A DNA stretch of 64,000 bases, from contig CAKZVT010000012.1 in the NCBI GenBank assembly GCA_937922435.1, positions 1 through 64,000 of the forward strand, written 5' to 3'. Shown piece after piece: positions 25,275 through 34,927 of the stretch (the stretch's first letter is position 1; the number at the start of each line of letters is the position of its first letter). This DNA is from an uncultured Prevotella sp. Lineage in GTDB: Bacteria > Bacteroidota > Bacteroidia > Bacteroidales > Bacteroidaceae. Under the pieces are notes generated by a model, which did no database searches, had not been told where the DNA came from, and saw only the letters and a list, made by a program, of their open reading frames with translations. A program made the position numbers and the translations under genes.

Positions 25275-26439
25275 CAAGAATCCTTTTATACAAATTAAAA
25301 ACATTTTCCACGCATCTCTCAATAGAATACAACTGACACGCAACTTTTGCCGCCGTTTCAATTGTATGCGAATAATAACTGGGAGCATGTGATACAACAT
25401 CAACCAAACAAGAAGTTAAATCTTCCTCTGTATCATACCTAAGACCTATTTCTTCACTTGACAGTTGCCGTCCATTATCAAACTGCTCTTTTGTTCCACC
25501 AGTATTATGACCTATCACCAAACACCCATTAAACATTGCCTCTGTCATACAAAAACCAAATCCTTCAAAAACAGACGGGATGACAATCGCCAAAGCGTGT
25601 TGCATAAAATAAGCCAAATCATTACGCGGACCAAGAAATGATATATACTTCTGAATACCTTTTTTCTCTATAAAAGTTTTAATCTCATTATAATAACCAA
25701 CATCACAAGCCTCACCGGCAACAAACAATGGTACAACATCAACCCAATTAACGGCCTTAATATATCCTAAATATGATTTAACCAACGACAAAAGTCCTTT
25801 ACCAGGTTGTATCCTCCCTGCATAAAGAAAAAAACTTTTTTTCGGCTTTCCTAAAACCAAAGCACTTAACGGACATACACCATCATAAATCACCTCCGAA
25901 GTTTCTACATCGTCAAGTCCATGATGTTTTTGAACATCCTTAGTGATGCAAATTGTAAAACAATTAGAACACGTAAAAATTTCATAAAAATGTTTTTTAC
26001 TTGGGAAGTAATGTAAATTAAAATCCTTATCTGCATATTCTCTAATATGGAAAACATGCGGCACATGAAGTCGTTTCGCCAGACGGTAACCAATATCCAT
26101 TACGCTTACATTGGTATGAATCAAGTCAACGTGTTCTTTCTTCAAGAGTTTTGACAACTTAATATAAGAATATACATTTAGTAATCGCCAATAAAGCAAA
26201 CGCGGAACAAACAACAAGCAGCCTTTCAATGTAGAATGTCTTGGATATACACTAAGACGCATTGGGGCATAAATCACGCACATACCAATGCGTTGTAGTT
26301 CTTCGTACAATCCATCAGTTCCAGGTAATACAACAATCGGCTCAACTCCTTTTGCGACAAATCCTTTCAACAATGAAACTATGGCTTTTGAAGCACCACC
26401 AAAGACGTTTGTACTACTTAATATATAAACAACTCTCAT
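25258..26439 (-). CDS. Glycosyltransferase family 4, capsule cluster
   Basis: The 393-residue protein has a GT-B fold. The N-terminal half has a Gly-rich start (YILSSTNVFGGASKAIVSLL) and a hydrophobic patch that may sit on the membrane. The C-terminal half carries FLYAGRIQPGKGLLSLVKSY and VIPSVFEGFGFCMTEAMFNG, the EGFG-x-x-x-x-E donor-binding motif of GT4. It would transfer a sugar from a nucleotide donor with retention of configuration. The gene overlaps the downstream acetyltransferase gene by 17 nt and is A+T-rich. Sugar specificity is unknown. Confidence 0.88.
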   Translation of the reverse strand: MRVVYILSSTNVFGGASKAIVSLLKGFVAKGVEPIVVLPGTDGLYEELQRIGMCVIYAPMRLSVYPRHSTLKGCLLFVPRLLYWRLLNVYSYIKLSKLLKKEHVDLIHTNVSVMDIGYRLAKRLHVPHVFHIREYADKDFNLHYFPSKKHFYEIFTCSNCFTICITKDVQKHHGLDDVETSEVIYDGVCPLSALVLGKPKKSFFLYAGRIQPGKGLLSLVKSYLGYIKAVNWVDVVPLFVAGEACDVGYYNEIKTFIEKKGIQKYISFLGPRNDLAYFMQHALAIVIPSVFEGFGFCMTEAMFNGCLVIGHNTGGTKEQFDNGRQLSSEEIGLRYDTEEDLTSCLVDVVSHAPSYYSHTIETAAKVACQLYSIERCVENVFNLYKRILDEKTD

Positions 26440-26451
26440 ATTTAAGAATCA

Positions 26452-27351
26452 TTAATACAACCAACACGTTCCACCTTTAGCCTCCTTGTGACGGGACTTT
26501 ATTATCATTTGCAAATGTGACAATATCCATACAACTTCACGAATATATGTTCCGACAACATACTGCCGTTTTGGCAATTCATATATATAACATCTCAACA
26601 AGAGACGTATCTCTATCATCAGACATTTTAAAAAATGGTTATTTATATCGCAAGATGCTAAAAGCATGTCACGTCGCAAACGTCTTGTGTTAAAAGCATC
26701 TATATTGCCATACAATAATCTGTCATGATAAATAATTGCACGTGGTACAAAAATGTTCTTTATTCCATTAAATCTGATACGTTGAAAATAATTGTTATCT
26801 TCTCCATACTGAAAGAATAAAGGATTAAATCCACCTATCTTTTTTATCATGCCTATAGGAATCAACCAACATGCTGCACAAGTCTCACCTATGTATGCTT
26901 TATTAGGAAAAGTATTCATTACCAACATATCTTCAAGCAACTTGACATATATTTGCTTAAGGGAGCAACCAAATAAAACATCTATTTTTGTGCCGTCCCC
27001 ATTAAGCATCAATGGGGTAACAAGGCTTTCGCCATCACTTGCATCCAACATCAGTTGCAATGCATCTTTTTCTATGGCCGCGTCTTGATTTAACAAAAGC
27101 ACATAATCAGCATCATTTTCCAAAGCCAAACGCAGCCCTAAATTATTTCCTTGTCCGAAACCAAGGTTGTGCTCTTGAGGCAACCAAATAACCTCAGGAT
27201 AAGTAGAAGGAATATGCTCACGAGTTCCGTCAGTAGAGCAATTGTCAACGACAACAACCGTAGTATTAACACTGCTGTTACGCAAACTCGTCAAGCACCT
27301 GTCAATCCAAGGCATCGCGTTATATGTTACAATTATCGTGTATATTTTCAT
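26452..27351 (-). CDS. Glycosyltransferase family 2 (rhamnosyltransferase-like)
   Basis: The 299-residue protein has motifs YTIIVTYNAMPWIDRCLTSL, VVVDNCSTDGTREHI, LGFGQGNNLGLRLA and VLLLNQDAAIE. The NQDA metal site and the later YGEDNNYFQRIRFNG stretch are typical of the GT2 subgroup containing rhamnosyltransferases and GlfT-like enzymes. It acts at the cytoplasmic face of the inner membrane on the growing capsule unit. It lies 7 bp downstream of the polymerase gene and 12 bp upstream of the GT4 gene. A+T-rich codon use matches its neighbours. The rhamnose assignment is only a family tendency. Confidence 0.85.
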   Translation of the reverse strand: MKIYTIIVTYNAMPWIDRCLTSLRNSSVNTTVVVVDNCSTDGTREHIPSTYPEVIWLPQEHNLGFGQGNNLGLRLALENDADYVLLLNQDAAIEKDALQLMLDASDGESLVTPLMLNGDGTKIDVLFGCSLKQIYVKLLEDMLVMNTFPNKAYIGETCAACWLIPIGMIKKIGGFNPLFFQYGEDNNYFQRIRFNGIKNIFVPRAIIYHDRLLYGNIDAFNTRRLRRDMLLASCDINNHFLKCLMIEIRLLLRCYIYELPKRQYVVGTYIREVVWILSHLQMIIKSRHKEAKGGTCWLY

Positions 27352-27358
27352 ACCTGCA

Positions 27359-28624
27359 TCAACTATATATTAATTTTTTTCTTGAAAATATGTAAACAAA
27401 GAAAACCAAGCCTATCAATATCGTATAAGTAAACATAAAATAACGGTAATAAAATATTCCGAAAATTGGAATTACTGACAAGATGTAAATTGCCAATACT
27501 TCACCAATATCCAATTCTCCCCTATGTCCCGATTTTACGACAAGCATCGTTGTAATAAAAAAATAAATCACCCATAATATCATTCCCATAGGAGTAATAT
27601 CGAGCATTATATCGCCAATGTATGTAGGAAAGACACTTATGAAAAAGCCTTGTTGCCCCGAACGTTCTCCGCGCCGTTCATCATCTGTATCAACCTCATA
27701 AAGAAAATGACATATGAGTGGGAACTCTCGTTCTGGAGCAATTATATCAGTTCTTTGATTCTCCCAAAAATAACAAAAATTAAGATGTCCCTGCCCTGCA
27801 TACTGCACAGCACCAGCCTCCGCACCTCCATCGCTTTCGCCAAAACGAGCTTGCGTAACAGCAACGAAATAAACAAGAGCCAATGCAACAAACGGTATGC
27901 CAGACAAGACCATTATCCGCTTTTGCTTCTTTGTAATAAACTTTCCGAAAAATATGAAACAATACACAAGCATCATGCCCCAAAGCAGAATTTCAGTCCT
28001 GTCAACCACTTGTATACCCTGCAAAGGCACACTGAGAGAGGCGAACAATAACAACACCTTAAACCACCATGGCTTGCCCTTATCACAGCACAAATAGTAG
28101 AAAAACAATGGCAATGCAAGCAAGGTGGATGTATTCAGATAATAAAAATATGCCAAGAATGACGGTAATGATTCTGCTTTAACTTGAGCTGGGGACTCTA
28201 TACCGTTATAATGGTCGGCACGTATCGTTGCCAAATCACCCGACAATATCTCCATCGTAGAACCTGCAACCAAATAAAGGTTCAATATGGACACAGCAAT
28301 CAATATCCATCCAACTACCACCAACACATTTGTACGTGGAGGAGTAATCTCCTTAATGTCTTTCTTATAAATCAACGAAAACGGCAACATTGCAAACGTA
28401 TGGATAAGACAGAACAATATTGTAGGAAGAACTCCAAGCTCAATGTCGGTCTCATCAAAAAGAATGCCGCCTTCACCAAGCATTCCACCATAGACAACCA
28501 CTATCTCAAAAAAAGAAGACACAGCATACAACGATGACATATACACACAGATGTCAAACGCACCATGCTTTTTCCACCAATAGGCCGTAAGCAACGTAAA
28601 ATATATAAAAGGAACAAAAACCAT
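27359..28624 (-). CDS. O-antigen/capsule repeat-unit polymerase (Wzy-type)
   Basis: This 421-residue protein has about ten to twelve hydrophobic segments and little other conservation, as usual for Wzy polymerases. A large periplasmic loop lies around residues 255-345 (ERREFPLICHFLYEVDTD region). This architecture, and its place directly after the flippase gene, support the call. Wzy polymerises lipid-linked repeat units in the periplasm under chain-length control by Wzz. Its start is 1 bp beyond the flippase stop, so they are co-transcribed. The sequence is strongly A+T-rich. The call relies on topology and context more than on a catalytic motif. Confidence 0.78.
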   Translation of the reverse strand: MVFVPFIYFTLLTAYWWKKHGAFDICVYMSSLYAVSSFFEIVVVYGGMLGEGGILFDETDIELGVLPTILFCLIHTFAMLPFSLIYKKDIKEITPPRTNVLVVVGWILIAVSILNLYLVAGSTMEILSGDLATIRADHYNGIESPAQVKAESLPSFLAYFYYLNTSTLLALPLFFYYLCCDKGKPWWFKVLLLFASLSVPLQGIQVVDRTEILLWGMMLVYCFIFFGKFITKKQKRIMVLSGIPFVALALVYFVAVTQARFGESDGGAEAGAVQYAGQGHLNFCYFWENQRTDIIAPEREFPLICHFLYEVDTDDERRGERSGQQGFFISVFPTYIGDIMLDITPMGMILWVIYFFITTMLVVKSGHRGELDIGEVLAIYILSVIPIFGIFYYRYFMFTYTILIGLVFFVYIFSRKKLIYS

Positions 28625-28625
28625 C

Positions 28626-29966
28626 CTATCCTCGTATCACAGTTTTAAGTCTTAATACATCTTTCCAACCAAATAACAAAGCTTTGGTCTGCATAACAAA
28701 TAAATGTCGATATGCAGGTATCAATGCATCTGCTACATATCCAGCCACAACATTACTTACAATAGCAATTACAGCCGCAGCCATTATGCCATAAACAGGC
28801 AAAAAGCAATAATTCAATACTATACATACAGCACACCCCAAAACATCCCTGAATATGGCAAAACGTTGCAGGTTCTCTATCACAAGCATATTTCCAGCCG
28901 TACTTGATAAGGCCATAGCCGCAGCCTTAAATGACAAAACTTGAAGTATCGCCGCAGCTGGCAAATATTGTTCACCAAAAAGAAGCTGCACAATCCAATA
29001 AGACATAAGAGACATTACAGCCGATACAAAAACTGTAAGCCATATGGTGACATTCATAAATGTCTGTGCCTTATTAACATATTTTTCCTTTGAATTCTGT
29101 CTCATTTCCACCAATATAGGTATCAATGTCTGCACTAAAATCATCGGAATGTATATAAGTATCTCAACAAAACGCGTCGCTACTGAAAAAAAGCCTACAG
29201 ACTCATGGTCTATCATTTGACCAATCATCACCTGGTCTATCCTTTGATATATTATGACTGCTGCACTTGTCAACAAAAGAGGGAATGATTCCTTTATTAA
29301 AAACAAGGCATACCCCTTATCAAAACTCCAGTCTTTCAAACACCCTATTTTCCTCTTGTATGACACATAATAACCGCTTGCCAACAAAATGTAATCAAAA
29401 ACTGACGCAACAACAAAAAAAGTCAAATTCGCTCCACACAAAAGGAGCACAACTTTTATTAACGCCCCCAATATTGTTCTCGCAATTTCTGATTTTACGA
29501 TATATTCATTTTGCACTATCGCTGTAAAATAGTTGCGTATTACATTAAAAGCGTTTGCCACTATAGATGTAGAATAAACAGCAACCAAAATGGTTGTATA
29601 AAAATCAGCTTCCATCATCAATGATGTAACGATTGTCATTGCAATAGTTGCAAACGCCAAAATGAGTTTTATTGTAAATGCTGTTCCTATAATCACATGA
29701 TAGTCAACACCTCCCTTTGCTTCCTCCCTCACTTCAATATTATCCAAACCGAAAATAGCAAATATCTGGAACAGCTGCACATAACTTATGACATAATTCA
29801 TAAGCCCATACTGCTCAGGTCCTAAATATCTGGCTATGATTATTCCGACGAACAAACTGCCAAGCAAAGTCGTAACTTTGCCAATAACAGCCCAAAACAG
29901 ATTTTTAGCAACCTGCTCCTTTTTATCGGATAGATGACATCTTCTTAAGATGAAATCAAACATCAT
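28626..29966 (-). CDS. Polysaccharide flippase (Wzx / MATE-like fold)
   Basis: The 446-residue protein has about 12-14 hydrophobic segments. The opening QVAKNLFWAVIGKVTTLLGSLFVG and the following RYLGPEQYGLMNYV are the hallmark of the oligosaccharide flippase family (RfbX/Wzx). It moves undecaprenyl-pyrophosphate-linked repeat units from the cytoplasmic to the periplasmic side of the inner membrane. Two consecutive ATGs open the frame (29966 and 29963), and either may be used. It lies 7 bp after the Wzz-type gene and just before the polymerase gene, the expected Wzx/Wzy arrangement. Confidence 0.9.
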   Translation of the reverse strand: MMFDFILRRCHLSDKKEQVAKNLFWAVIGKVTTLLGSLFVGIIIARYLGPEQYGLMNYVISYVQLFQIFAIFGLDNIEVREEAKGGVDYHVIIGTAFTIKLILAFATIAMTIVTSLMMEADFYTTILVAVYSTSIVANAFNVIRNYFTAIVQNEYIVKSEIARTILGALIKVVLLLCGANLTFFVVASVFDYILLASGYYVSYKRKIGCLKDWSFDKGYALFLIKESFPLLLTSAAVIIYQRIDQVMIGQMIDHESVGFFSVATRFVEILIYIPMILVQTLIPILVEMRQNSKEKYVNKAQTFMNVTIWLTVFVSAVMSLMSYWIVQLLFGEQYLPAAAILQVLSFKAAAMALSSTAGNMLVIENLQRFAIFRDVLGCAVCIVLNYCFLPVYGIMAAAVIAIVSNVVAGYVADALIPAYRHLFVMQTKALLFGWKDVLRLKTVIRG

Positions 29967-29973
29967 ATTTCAA

Positions 29974-31041
29974 TCAAGAGCGGAATTGACTTATAATATC
30001 ATTTTTCAATACATACAACAATGTTCCTGTAAATGTAAGAAATAACATGAACATTACAAAAACAACTCGTTTCGGACCTGCCGGTTTCTGCGGCACTGAC
30101 GCTCCTTGGATTACAGTAAATGCAGGGGTACGCTCTTGCACCTTGGCCTTAGCCATCTGAAGCTGCGTAACGATGGTTGTATATGCGTTATACTTCAGCT
30201 GCATGTCGTTCTCAAGGTCTTGTTCCTTTGCCTTGAAACTTGTCAGCGTAAGGTCAACATTGGCATCTGCGTAACTTCCATACAGCCTGCGTGCTTTTTC
30301 ATATTCGCTTTTGGCTTCGCTGGCAAGTTTTGTATAATACTCCAAGTCGACACGGGCTTTCCTTGTCCTGTAATCGGTTATGAAATCCTGCAACCGCACA
30401 CGCACGGAGTCTGCCATCGTCGCACTAATCAATTTATCTTGGTCCTTCACGGTGATTGTTATAACATCCGTCTTCTTGTCTACAGAACAAGTTATATTGT
30501 CCTGAATCATTGCGACGACAGCATCTTGCTCTTTCGACAATATCAGCAGGTCTGAATCACCATCGGCTTTATTACCTTTCATCGTCTCTTCTTTAGGGAA
30601 CCAAGCGTTAATCTGCTTTTTCAACCACAGAACAGGCATGCCCCATATCGAGACTTTCCTGTGCTTTGTAAGATATGTATAATAATCTGTCTTTATATCA
30701 CCATCTTCATTTACAACCTTTATATCGAACAAATCAACAATAAAGTTTGATGACCCCATCAAATCGGGATACAACGTCGGATAAATAGCGTCTGAAGACG
30801 TCATATTCCCAATGTTGAAACCGAACGACGAGGCCAAAGCGCTAAGGCTTCCTCCGCTTGACAACATTTCCGTTTCTGGAGCAAGCGTTATGGTCGTCAT
30901 GTAGTAACGTGGCTGCGGAAATATCCAAATGCATGATAATACGAAAGCTATTGACAAAGCTTTTATAAAAAGTCTTTTCCTCTCCTTCAAACGCTTGAAA
31001 ACCTTTTTAAGGTCTATAACGTCTTTCTTGTTTTCTTCCAT
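29974..31041 (-). CDS. Wzz-type chain-length determinant / co-polymerase
   Basis: The 355-residue inner-membrane protein has TM1 at about residues 26-44 and TM2 at about 328-346, flanking a large periplasmic domain with coiled-coil character around 215-290. N-terminal KKVFKRLKERKRLFIKAL and a Pro-rich segment before TM2 (GASVPQKPAGPKRVVFV) are typical Wzz features. There is no C-terminal tyrosine-kinase domain, unlike Wzc. It regulates polymer length and links Wzy to the export channel. A 188-bp gap separates it from the SLBB gene upstream, and it is closely linked to the flippase gene downstream. Confidence 0.9.
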   Translation of the reverse strand: MEENKKDVIDLKKVFKRLKERKRLFIKALSIAFVLSCIWIFPQPRYYMTTITLAPETEMLSSGGSLSALASSFGFNIGNMTSSDAIYPTLYPDLMGSSNFIVDLFDIKVVNEDGDIKTDYYTYLTKHRKVSIWGMPVLWLKKQINAWFPKEETMKGNKADGDSDLLILSKEQDAVVAMIQDNITCSVDKKTDVITITVKDQDKLISATMADSVRVRLQDFITDYRTRKARVDLEYYTKLASEAKSEYEKARRLYGSYADANVDLTLTSFKAKEQDLENDMQLKYNAYTTIVTQLQMAKAKVQERTPAFTVIQGASVPQKPAGPKRVVFVMFMLFLTFTGTLLYVLKNDIISQFRS

Positions 31042-31229
31042 TATATAATTTTTATAATGTATAAATCACATTACTGTCCAACTTTCCACGCCTCCCGTCT
31101 TACTTGAGAAGTTGACACATATCTTGTTGACTTTGGCTTGTCCGTAGCGAATGAGACGGCTCTTTCCGAAATGGCGCGGACGGTCGAAGCAGTAACACCT
31201 ACGACCTTCCCTCATTGCCATTGCCATTA

Positions 31230-33743
31230 CTATTTCAAGATATTTGCCAAAGACGCGATTACGGTAGCTATCGACGCTACTGACGTACCGATTGTCATCT
31301 TGTCGGCTATCGTCATGGTGCTGATTTTCTTCTGCGGCACAAAGATTTCGCATCCGGGCTTGGGCTTCGCGCCATCGCTCACCTTGGCCACCGTGCCGTT
31401 CATGTAGATGATGAACGCCTGGCTCTTCTTAGCCCGGTTGCTGTAGCCGCCGGCCTGACTGATGTAATACTTTGCTTTCTTCCCTTCTATGAAGCCTACG
31501 GTATTAGGATACATCACCTCACCGTTGATTTTCACTGTAGCATTGTACTGCGGAACCACGAGGCGGTCGCCCTCACGCAGCACTATGTCCTCGTCTCCGC
31601 CAGGATTAGCGAGAGCCTTGTCCAGTTCGATACCAACTGAATACGTATCGGGGATTTCAAACTTCTTCAGCCGTTCGGCATTTGTAAGGTCGAGCTGACG
31701 GCTCTGGGCTGCGGCTTCAAGTTGCAGGTTCTCTGCCTGTTCCAAAGCCATCTGCTTCGCCACTTCAAGCCTCTTGCGCTCCGCTTCGTTCAAGCGGCGC
31801 TCAAGCCTTGCACCTTCCACATACGCGCGGTCGTTCACTCCACCGGCCTTTCTTACGAGGTCGCTAAGGCGCTGGTTCTTCTTTGACAACGTGTATGTGC
31901 CTCCAAACATCACCTCGCCTTCCACAATGACATTCTGCTGCTTGTAGTAGCCCGGGCTTTTGCGGACATACACTTCGTCGAAAGGCATCAGCTTGAAACC
32001 CGGCTCACCGTCGATTACAAACCCGTCCTTCAGCGCGAACGTGTATGTGCGCGCTATTACAGAATCTGTCGTCAACGCTTTCGGATTAATCATGCGGCGT
32101 GCCACGTCCACTTTCACCGTCGACGCTGTCTGCTTCAGTCCGCCCGCTTGCAGCACAAAGTCTTCAAGCGTCTCGTTGTCGGCGTATTTATAAACGCCGG
32201 GACGGAACACTTCGCCGTGGATAGTGATAGTCTGTTGCTCCATCATCTCCTGCTTTGTAGGGATAAAGAGTACATCATTGTTTTGTATTGGGATGTCGGC
32301 CACGCGCCCGGCAAGTATTCCGTCCACGTCAACGGGTATTACCTCCAGCGTGCGGTCGGGCTTCATGCGGTGCATCACAGCGCGCGCGGTAAAGGCTTCC
32401 TCGCGCAGTCCGTCGGCATGTTCAATCAACGAGCGCACGCTGCTGATGTCGCCTCCTACCTGATACATGCCGGGACGGAACACAGCACCCTTTATTTCAA
32501 CCATGTTGGAGAAGCGCGCCAGGATGGAATCCACGCTTACAGAGTCGGCATCGGCAAGCTGGAACGCCCCCATGTCAAACTCGTCAACATTGTAAATCGA
32601 GTATTCCCTTCCTGTCTTGCGCACCAAGCGCACCGACTTCTTGTAAGCGTCGCCTGTAAATCCGCCTGCATATTTCAGCAACGTAGCCACGCTCTCGCTC
32701 TTCTTCATCTCGTAATACATCGGGCGTTTCACCTTTCCCGTTATGTTCACGAGGCAGTCGTAAGCGCCAACCGATATTACGTCGTTGTCGGCCAGACGGA
32801 CGTTGCCCGTCAGCTTGCCGTTAAGTATGTAGTCGTAGATGTCGACAGTCGACACGAGGCGGTTGTTGCGGTACACCTTGATGTCGCGCAGCGTACCGAT
32901 GTCGTTAGTTCCTCCTGCCAGGTACAGGGCATGGAACACGGTGGCGAATGCCGGCAATGTATAAGTTCCCGGATTGTTAACCTCACCCATTACGTTAATC
33001 ATGATGGTACGCGTCTGCCCTACGGTGAGGCTGATTTTAGAACTTCTGTAACGTGAACCGAGCGTTGAGCGCAGCTTGGCGTTGGCCTGCTCCACAGTAA
33101 GTCCTGATATGCTTATTGGGCCGTAGCCTTCTATGGTGACAGTGCCGTCGGGCGACACGGTATCCTCGATTGTCTTCTGCGACGCTCCGTATATGTCTAT
33201 GAACACGGCGTCGCCCGGGCCGAGGCGGTAGTCCTGCGGCGTGGCGATGTTCATGTCGGGCTCGAACGTAAGGTATTTGTTGTTGAATATATCGCGTCCG
33301 AACACCCTCTTCTTGTTCGCCATTTCGCTTATAAGGCTTTCAAAGTACAGTGAATCGGGCATTATCAAGGCCGAACTGCCAACCATCCCGGCTGAAAGCG
33401 AAGAGCCAAGGGTGCTTGAACCAAGCCCCGTGCCAGAGGTCAACGAACCGTCTACGGCGTTGTTTGTACGCAAACGGTTAACCGACACACCCGTACCCGA
33501 ACCGTCAAGCCCGGTCATCGAGCCGCCGGCCGACGCCTTGGCATACCGTTCACGCAGACGCCTTATCTGGTCTATCGAGACACCGCTCTGCACCAGCTTT
33601 GTCACGATTTGTGCCTGTGAAGTGCCTGCAGCGTTCTCTTCCATGACAAAACGTATCACCTGCTCATCCGTCATTGACGACTGCGCACCAGCGCACAACG
33701 GCAGCATAACCGCCATAACCAATATCAATAGATGCTTTTTCAC
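31230..33743 (-). CDS. SLBB-domain polysaccharide export protein (Wza-like)
   Basis: The 837-residue exported protein starts at a GTG (33743), followed by a signal peptide (LLILVMAVMLPLCAGAQS). A polysaccharide export domain (YRLGPGDAVFIDIYGASQ, about residues 168-255) is followed by at least five SLBB-type repeats (for example VMGEVNNPGTYTL, ITGKVKRPMYYEM, IKGAVFRPGMYQVGG, IHGEVFRPGVYKYAD, VEGEVMFGGTYTL). It forms the outer-membrane/periplasmic conduit for capsule export. It is longer than E. coli Wza (about 380), as is common in Bacteroidetes with extra SLBB copies. The C-terminal hydrophobic stretch after KMTIGTSVASIAT may be a membrane anchor. No lipobox is visible. Confidence 0.9.
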   Translation of the reverse strand: MKKHLLILVMAVMLPLCAGAQSSMTDEQVIRFVMEENAAGTSQAQIVTKLVQSGVSIDQIRRLRERYAKASAGGSMTGLDGSGTGVSVNRLRTNNAVDGSLTSGTGLGSSTLGSSLSAGMVGSSALIMPDSLYFESLISEMANKKRVFGRDIFNNKYLTFEPDMNIATPQDYRLGPGDAVFIDIYGASQKTIEDTVSPDGTVTIEGYGPISISGLTVEQANAKLRSTLGSRYRSSKISLTVGQTRTIMINVMGEVNNPGTYTLPAFATVFHALYLAGGTNDIGTLRDIKVYRNNRLVSTVDIYDYILNGKLTGNVRLADNDVISVGAYDCLVNITGKVKRPMYYEMKKSESVATLLKYAGGFTGDAYKKSVRLVRKTGREYSIYNVDEFDMGAFQLADADSVSVDSILARFSNMVEIKGAVFRPGMYQVGGDISSVRSLIEHADGLREEAFTARAVMHRMKPDRTLEVIPVDVDGILAGRVADIPIQNNDVLFIPTKQEMMEQQTITIHGEVFRPGVYKYADNETLEDFVLQAGGLKQTASTVKVDVARRMINPKALTTDSVIARTYTFALKDGFVIDGEPGFKLMPFDEVYVRKSPGYYKQQNVIVEGEVMFGGTYTLSKKNQRLSDLVRKAGGVNDRAYVEGARLERRLNEAERKRLEVAKQMALEQAENLQLEAAAQSRQLDLTNAERLKKFEIPDTYSVGIELDKALANPGGDEDIVLREGDRLVVPQYNATVKINGEVMYPNTVGFIEGKKAKYYISQAGGYSNRAKKSQAFIIYMNGTVAKVSDGAKPKPGCEIFVPQKKISTMTIADKMTIGTSVASIATVIASLANILK

Positions 33744-33786
33744 TATTCTTCCAAATTATGATTTATGATAATTACCTGTTTGTCTG

Positions 33787-34443
33787 TCAGAATTTCTTTC
33801 CGCTAACGATGCTCGCCGCCGTGCGCACCACTATGCTGAAGTCGAGCCACAGCGACCTGCGCTTGAGGTAGCTTATGTCCATCCGCAGCCTCGTGAGCAT
33901 CTTCTCCATGGTGTCGGTGTAGCCGTTGTATAGCGTGGCTTCCGACGTAAGCCCGGGCTTCATCTTGTAAATCAGCCTGTAGCGGCTGTCTTCCTGCATT
34001 ATTTTGTCTATGTAGTACTTGCGCTCGGGACGCGGACCTACGAACGACATGTCGCCACGCAGCACGTTCCACAGCTGCGGCAACTCGTCAAGATGGTGCT
34101 CGCGCAGGAAGCGCTCGGCGCATGTGGAGTGCTCCTTGTCGCACTTGGCTACAAGCATAGGCTCGTCGCCGCACCCGTTCATCGTGCGGAACTTGTATAT
34201 TGTAAACGGCTTTCCTCCCTGCCCTATCCTCTCCTGCGAGAATATGGCCGGGCCGTTGCGCTGGGCTTTCAGTATGATGTATATGACAAGCATAAGCGGC
34301 GACAGCACTACCAGGCCGACAAGGGCGAACACGAAGTCGAGCGCACGTTTCACAGCGTGCTGCCACGTCCCCATAGCGTCTGCCACGTCAGCGTCCATCC
34401 CGATAGCGCCTGCGCCAGTATGTACATATTCTGTTTGTTTCAC
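33787..34443 (-). CDS. Initiating sugar transferase (undecaprenyl-phosphate sugar-1-P transferase)
   Basis: The protein has one N-terminal membrane segment (ALDFVFALVGLVVLSPLMLV), then the bacterial sugar transferase domain: GPAIFSQERIGQGGKPFTIYKFRTM, the acidic catalytic stretch HHLDELPQLWNVLRGDMSFVGPRPE, and YKMKPGLTSEATLY. It transfers a hexose-1-phosphate to undecaprenyl phosphate, the first step of capsule repeat synthesis. The start is uncertain. A TTG at 34500 lies inside the promoter; GTG 34443 is used here (218 residues), and an ATG at 34398 is also possible. It is the first gene of the operon and lacks the large N-terminal membrane region of WcaJ. Confidence 0.88.
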   Translation of the reverse strand: MKQTEYVHTGAGAIGMDADVADAMGTWQHAVKRALDFVFALVGLVVLSPLMLVIYIILKAQRNGPAIFSQERIGQGGKPFTIYKFRTMNGCGDEPMLVAKCDKEHSTCAERFLREHHLDELPQLWNVLRGDMSFVGPRPERKYYIDKIMQEDSRYRLIYKMKPGLTSEATLYNGYTDTMEKMLTRLRMDISYLKRRSLWLDFSIVVRTAASIVSGKKF

Positions 34444-34497
34444 TATCTGCCTTTTCCGATTATCATATATTATAACCCGAATTTCGCAAAATTGTTG

Positions 34498-34505
34498 CAA
34501 AGATA
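34498..34505 (-). promoter_or_regulatory. -7 element of the capsule operon (TATCTTTG)
   Basis: On the minus strand this is TATCTTTG, about 55 nt before the GTG at 34443. No good -33 TTG is seen at the expected distance; a T-rich run lies there instead. All nine downstream capsule genes could be read from here. Confidence 0.55.
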
Positions 34506-34639
34506 ATGTATTTTATTCAAAAAAAGGCTTGTCTGCCGTCTTAAAATGCCGTTGCCGCCTACATCGCGCCGTGTTCCAGCAGAGTTTCGCACTCAGCCTG
34601 GAAACCGCTTGCGTAACAGCCTGAATGCCAACGCGTTAC

Positions 34640-34727
34640 AAAAGGCCGTCTTTTAGCGTGCAAAAGACGGCCTTTTGCAATGCAATTCATGGCCTTTTGG
34701 AATGCGAAAGACGGTCTTTCGTAAAAC
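34640..34727 (-). repeat. 22-bp periodic quasi-palindromic array 3
   Basis: Four contiguous 22-bp units start at 34640, 34662, 34684 and 34706, with cores AAAAGGCCGTCTTTT, AAAAGACGGCCTTTT, CATGGCCTTTT and GAAAGACGGTCTTTC. The conserved tail word (GAATGCCAACGCGTTAC) lies on the left at 34623-34639, so the array is reversed relative to arrays 4-6. It occupies the divergent gap between the capsule operon and asnA. Confidence 0.85.
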
Positions 34728-34822
34728 GGGCGCACGGTTGACAATCGTCAGTTTACGGCCTACAGCCATTTCACATTGTATTTTTATGTGGCCGTCATGT
34801 TGCATATTGATTAATATTTAGT

Positions 34823-34896
34823 ATCTTTGCAGAAGATAAGCTGCGCTCGGGAAAATGCAAGCAAGCTTGCTTTCCGCTCGCTGGCATTATCTTTGC
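34823..34896 (+). promoter_or_regulatory. Promoter-bearing repeat module, copy 2
   Basis: TATCTTTG at 34823-34830 and again at 34889-34896 flank GATAAGCTGCGCTCGG and a central palindrome AAGCAAGCTTGCTT. TTG at 34868-34870 is 18 bp before the second -7 element. The transcript would start about 25 nt before the asnA ATG. Its outer words match modules at 14531-14626 and 52091-52170, while the inner hairpin differs. Confidence 0.68.
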
Positions 34897-34927
34897 ACGA
34901 GAATACAACCAAAAAACGACATCCATA

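Noticed and set aside
33241..33768. Long opposite-strand ORFs inside capsule, hut and fimbrial genes
   Set aside because: They are antisense shadows of well-supported coding genes and have no family features.
34444..34500. TTG start at 34500 for the sugar transferase
   Set aside because: It lies inside the TATCTTTG promoter element, so it would not be in the transcript.
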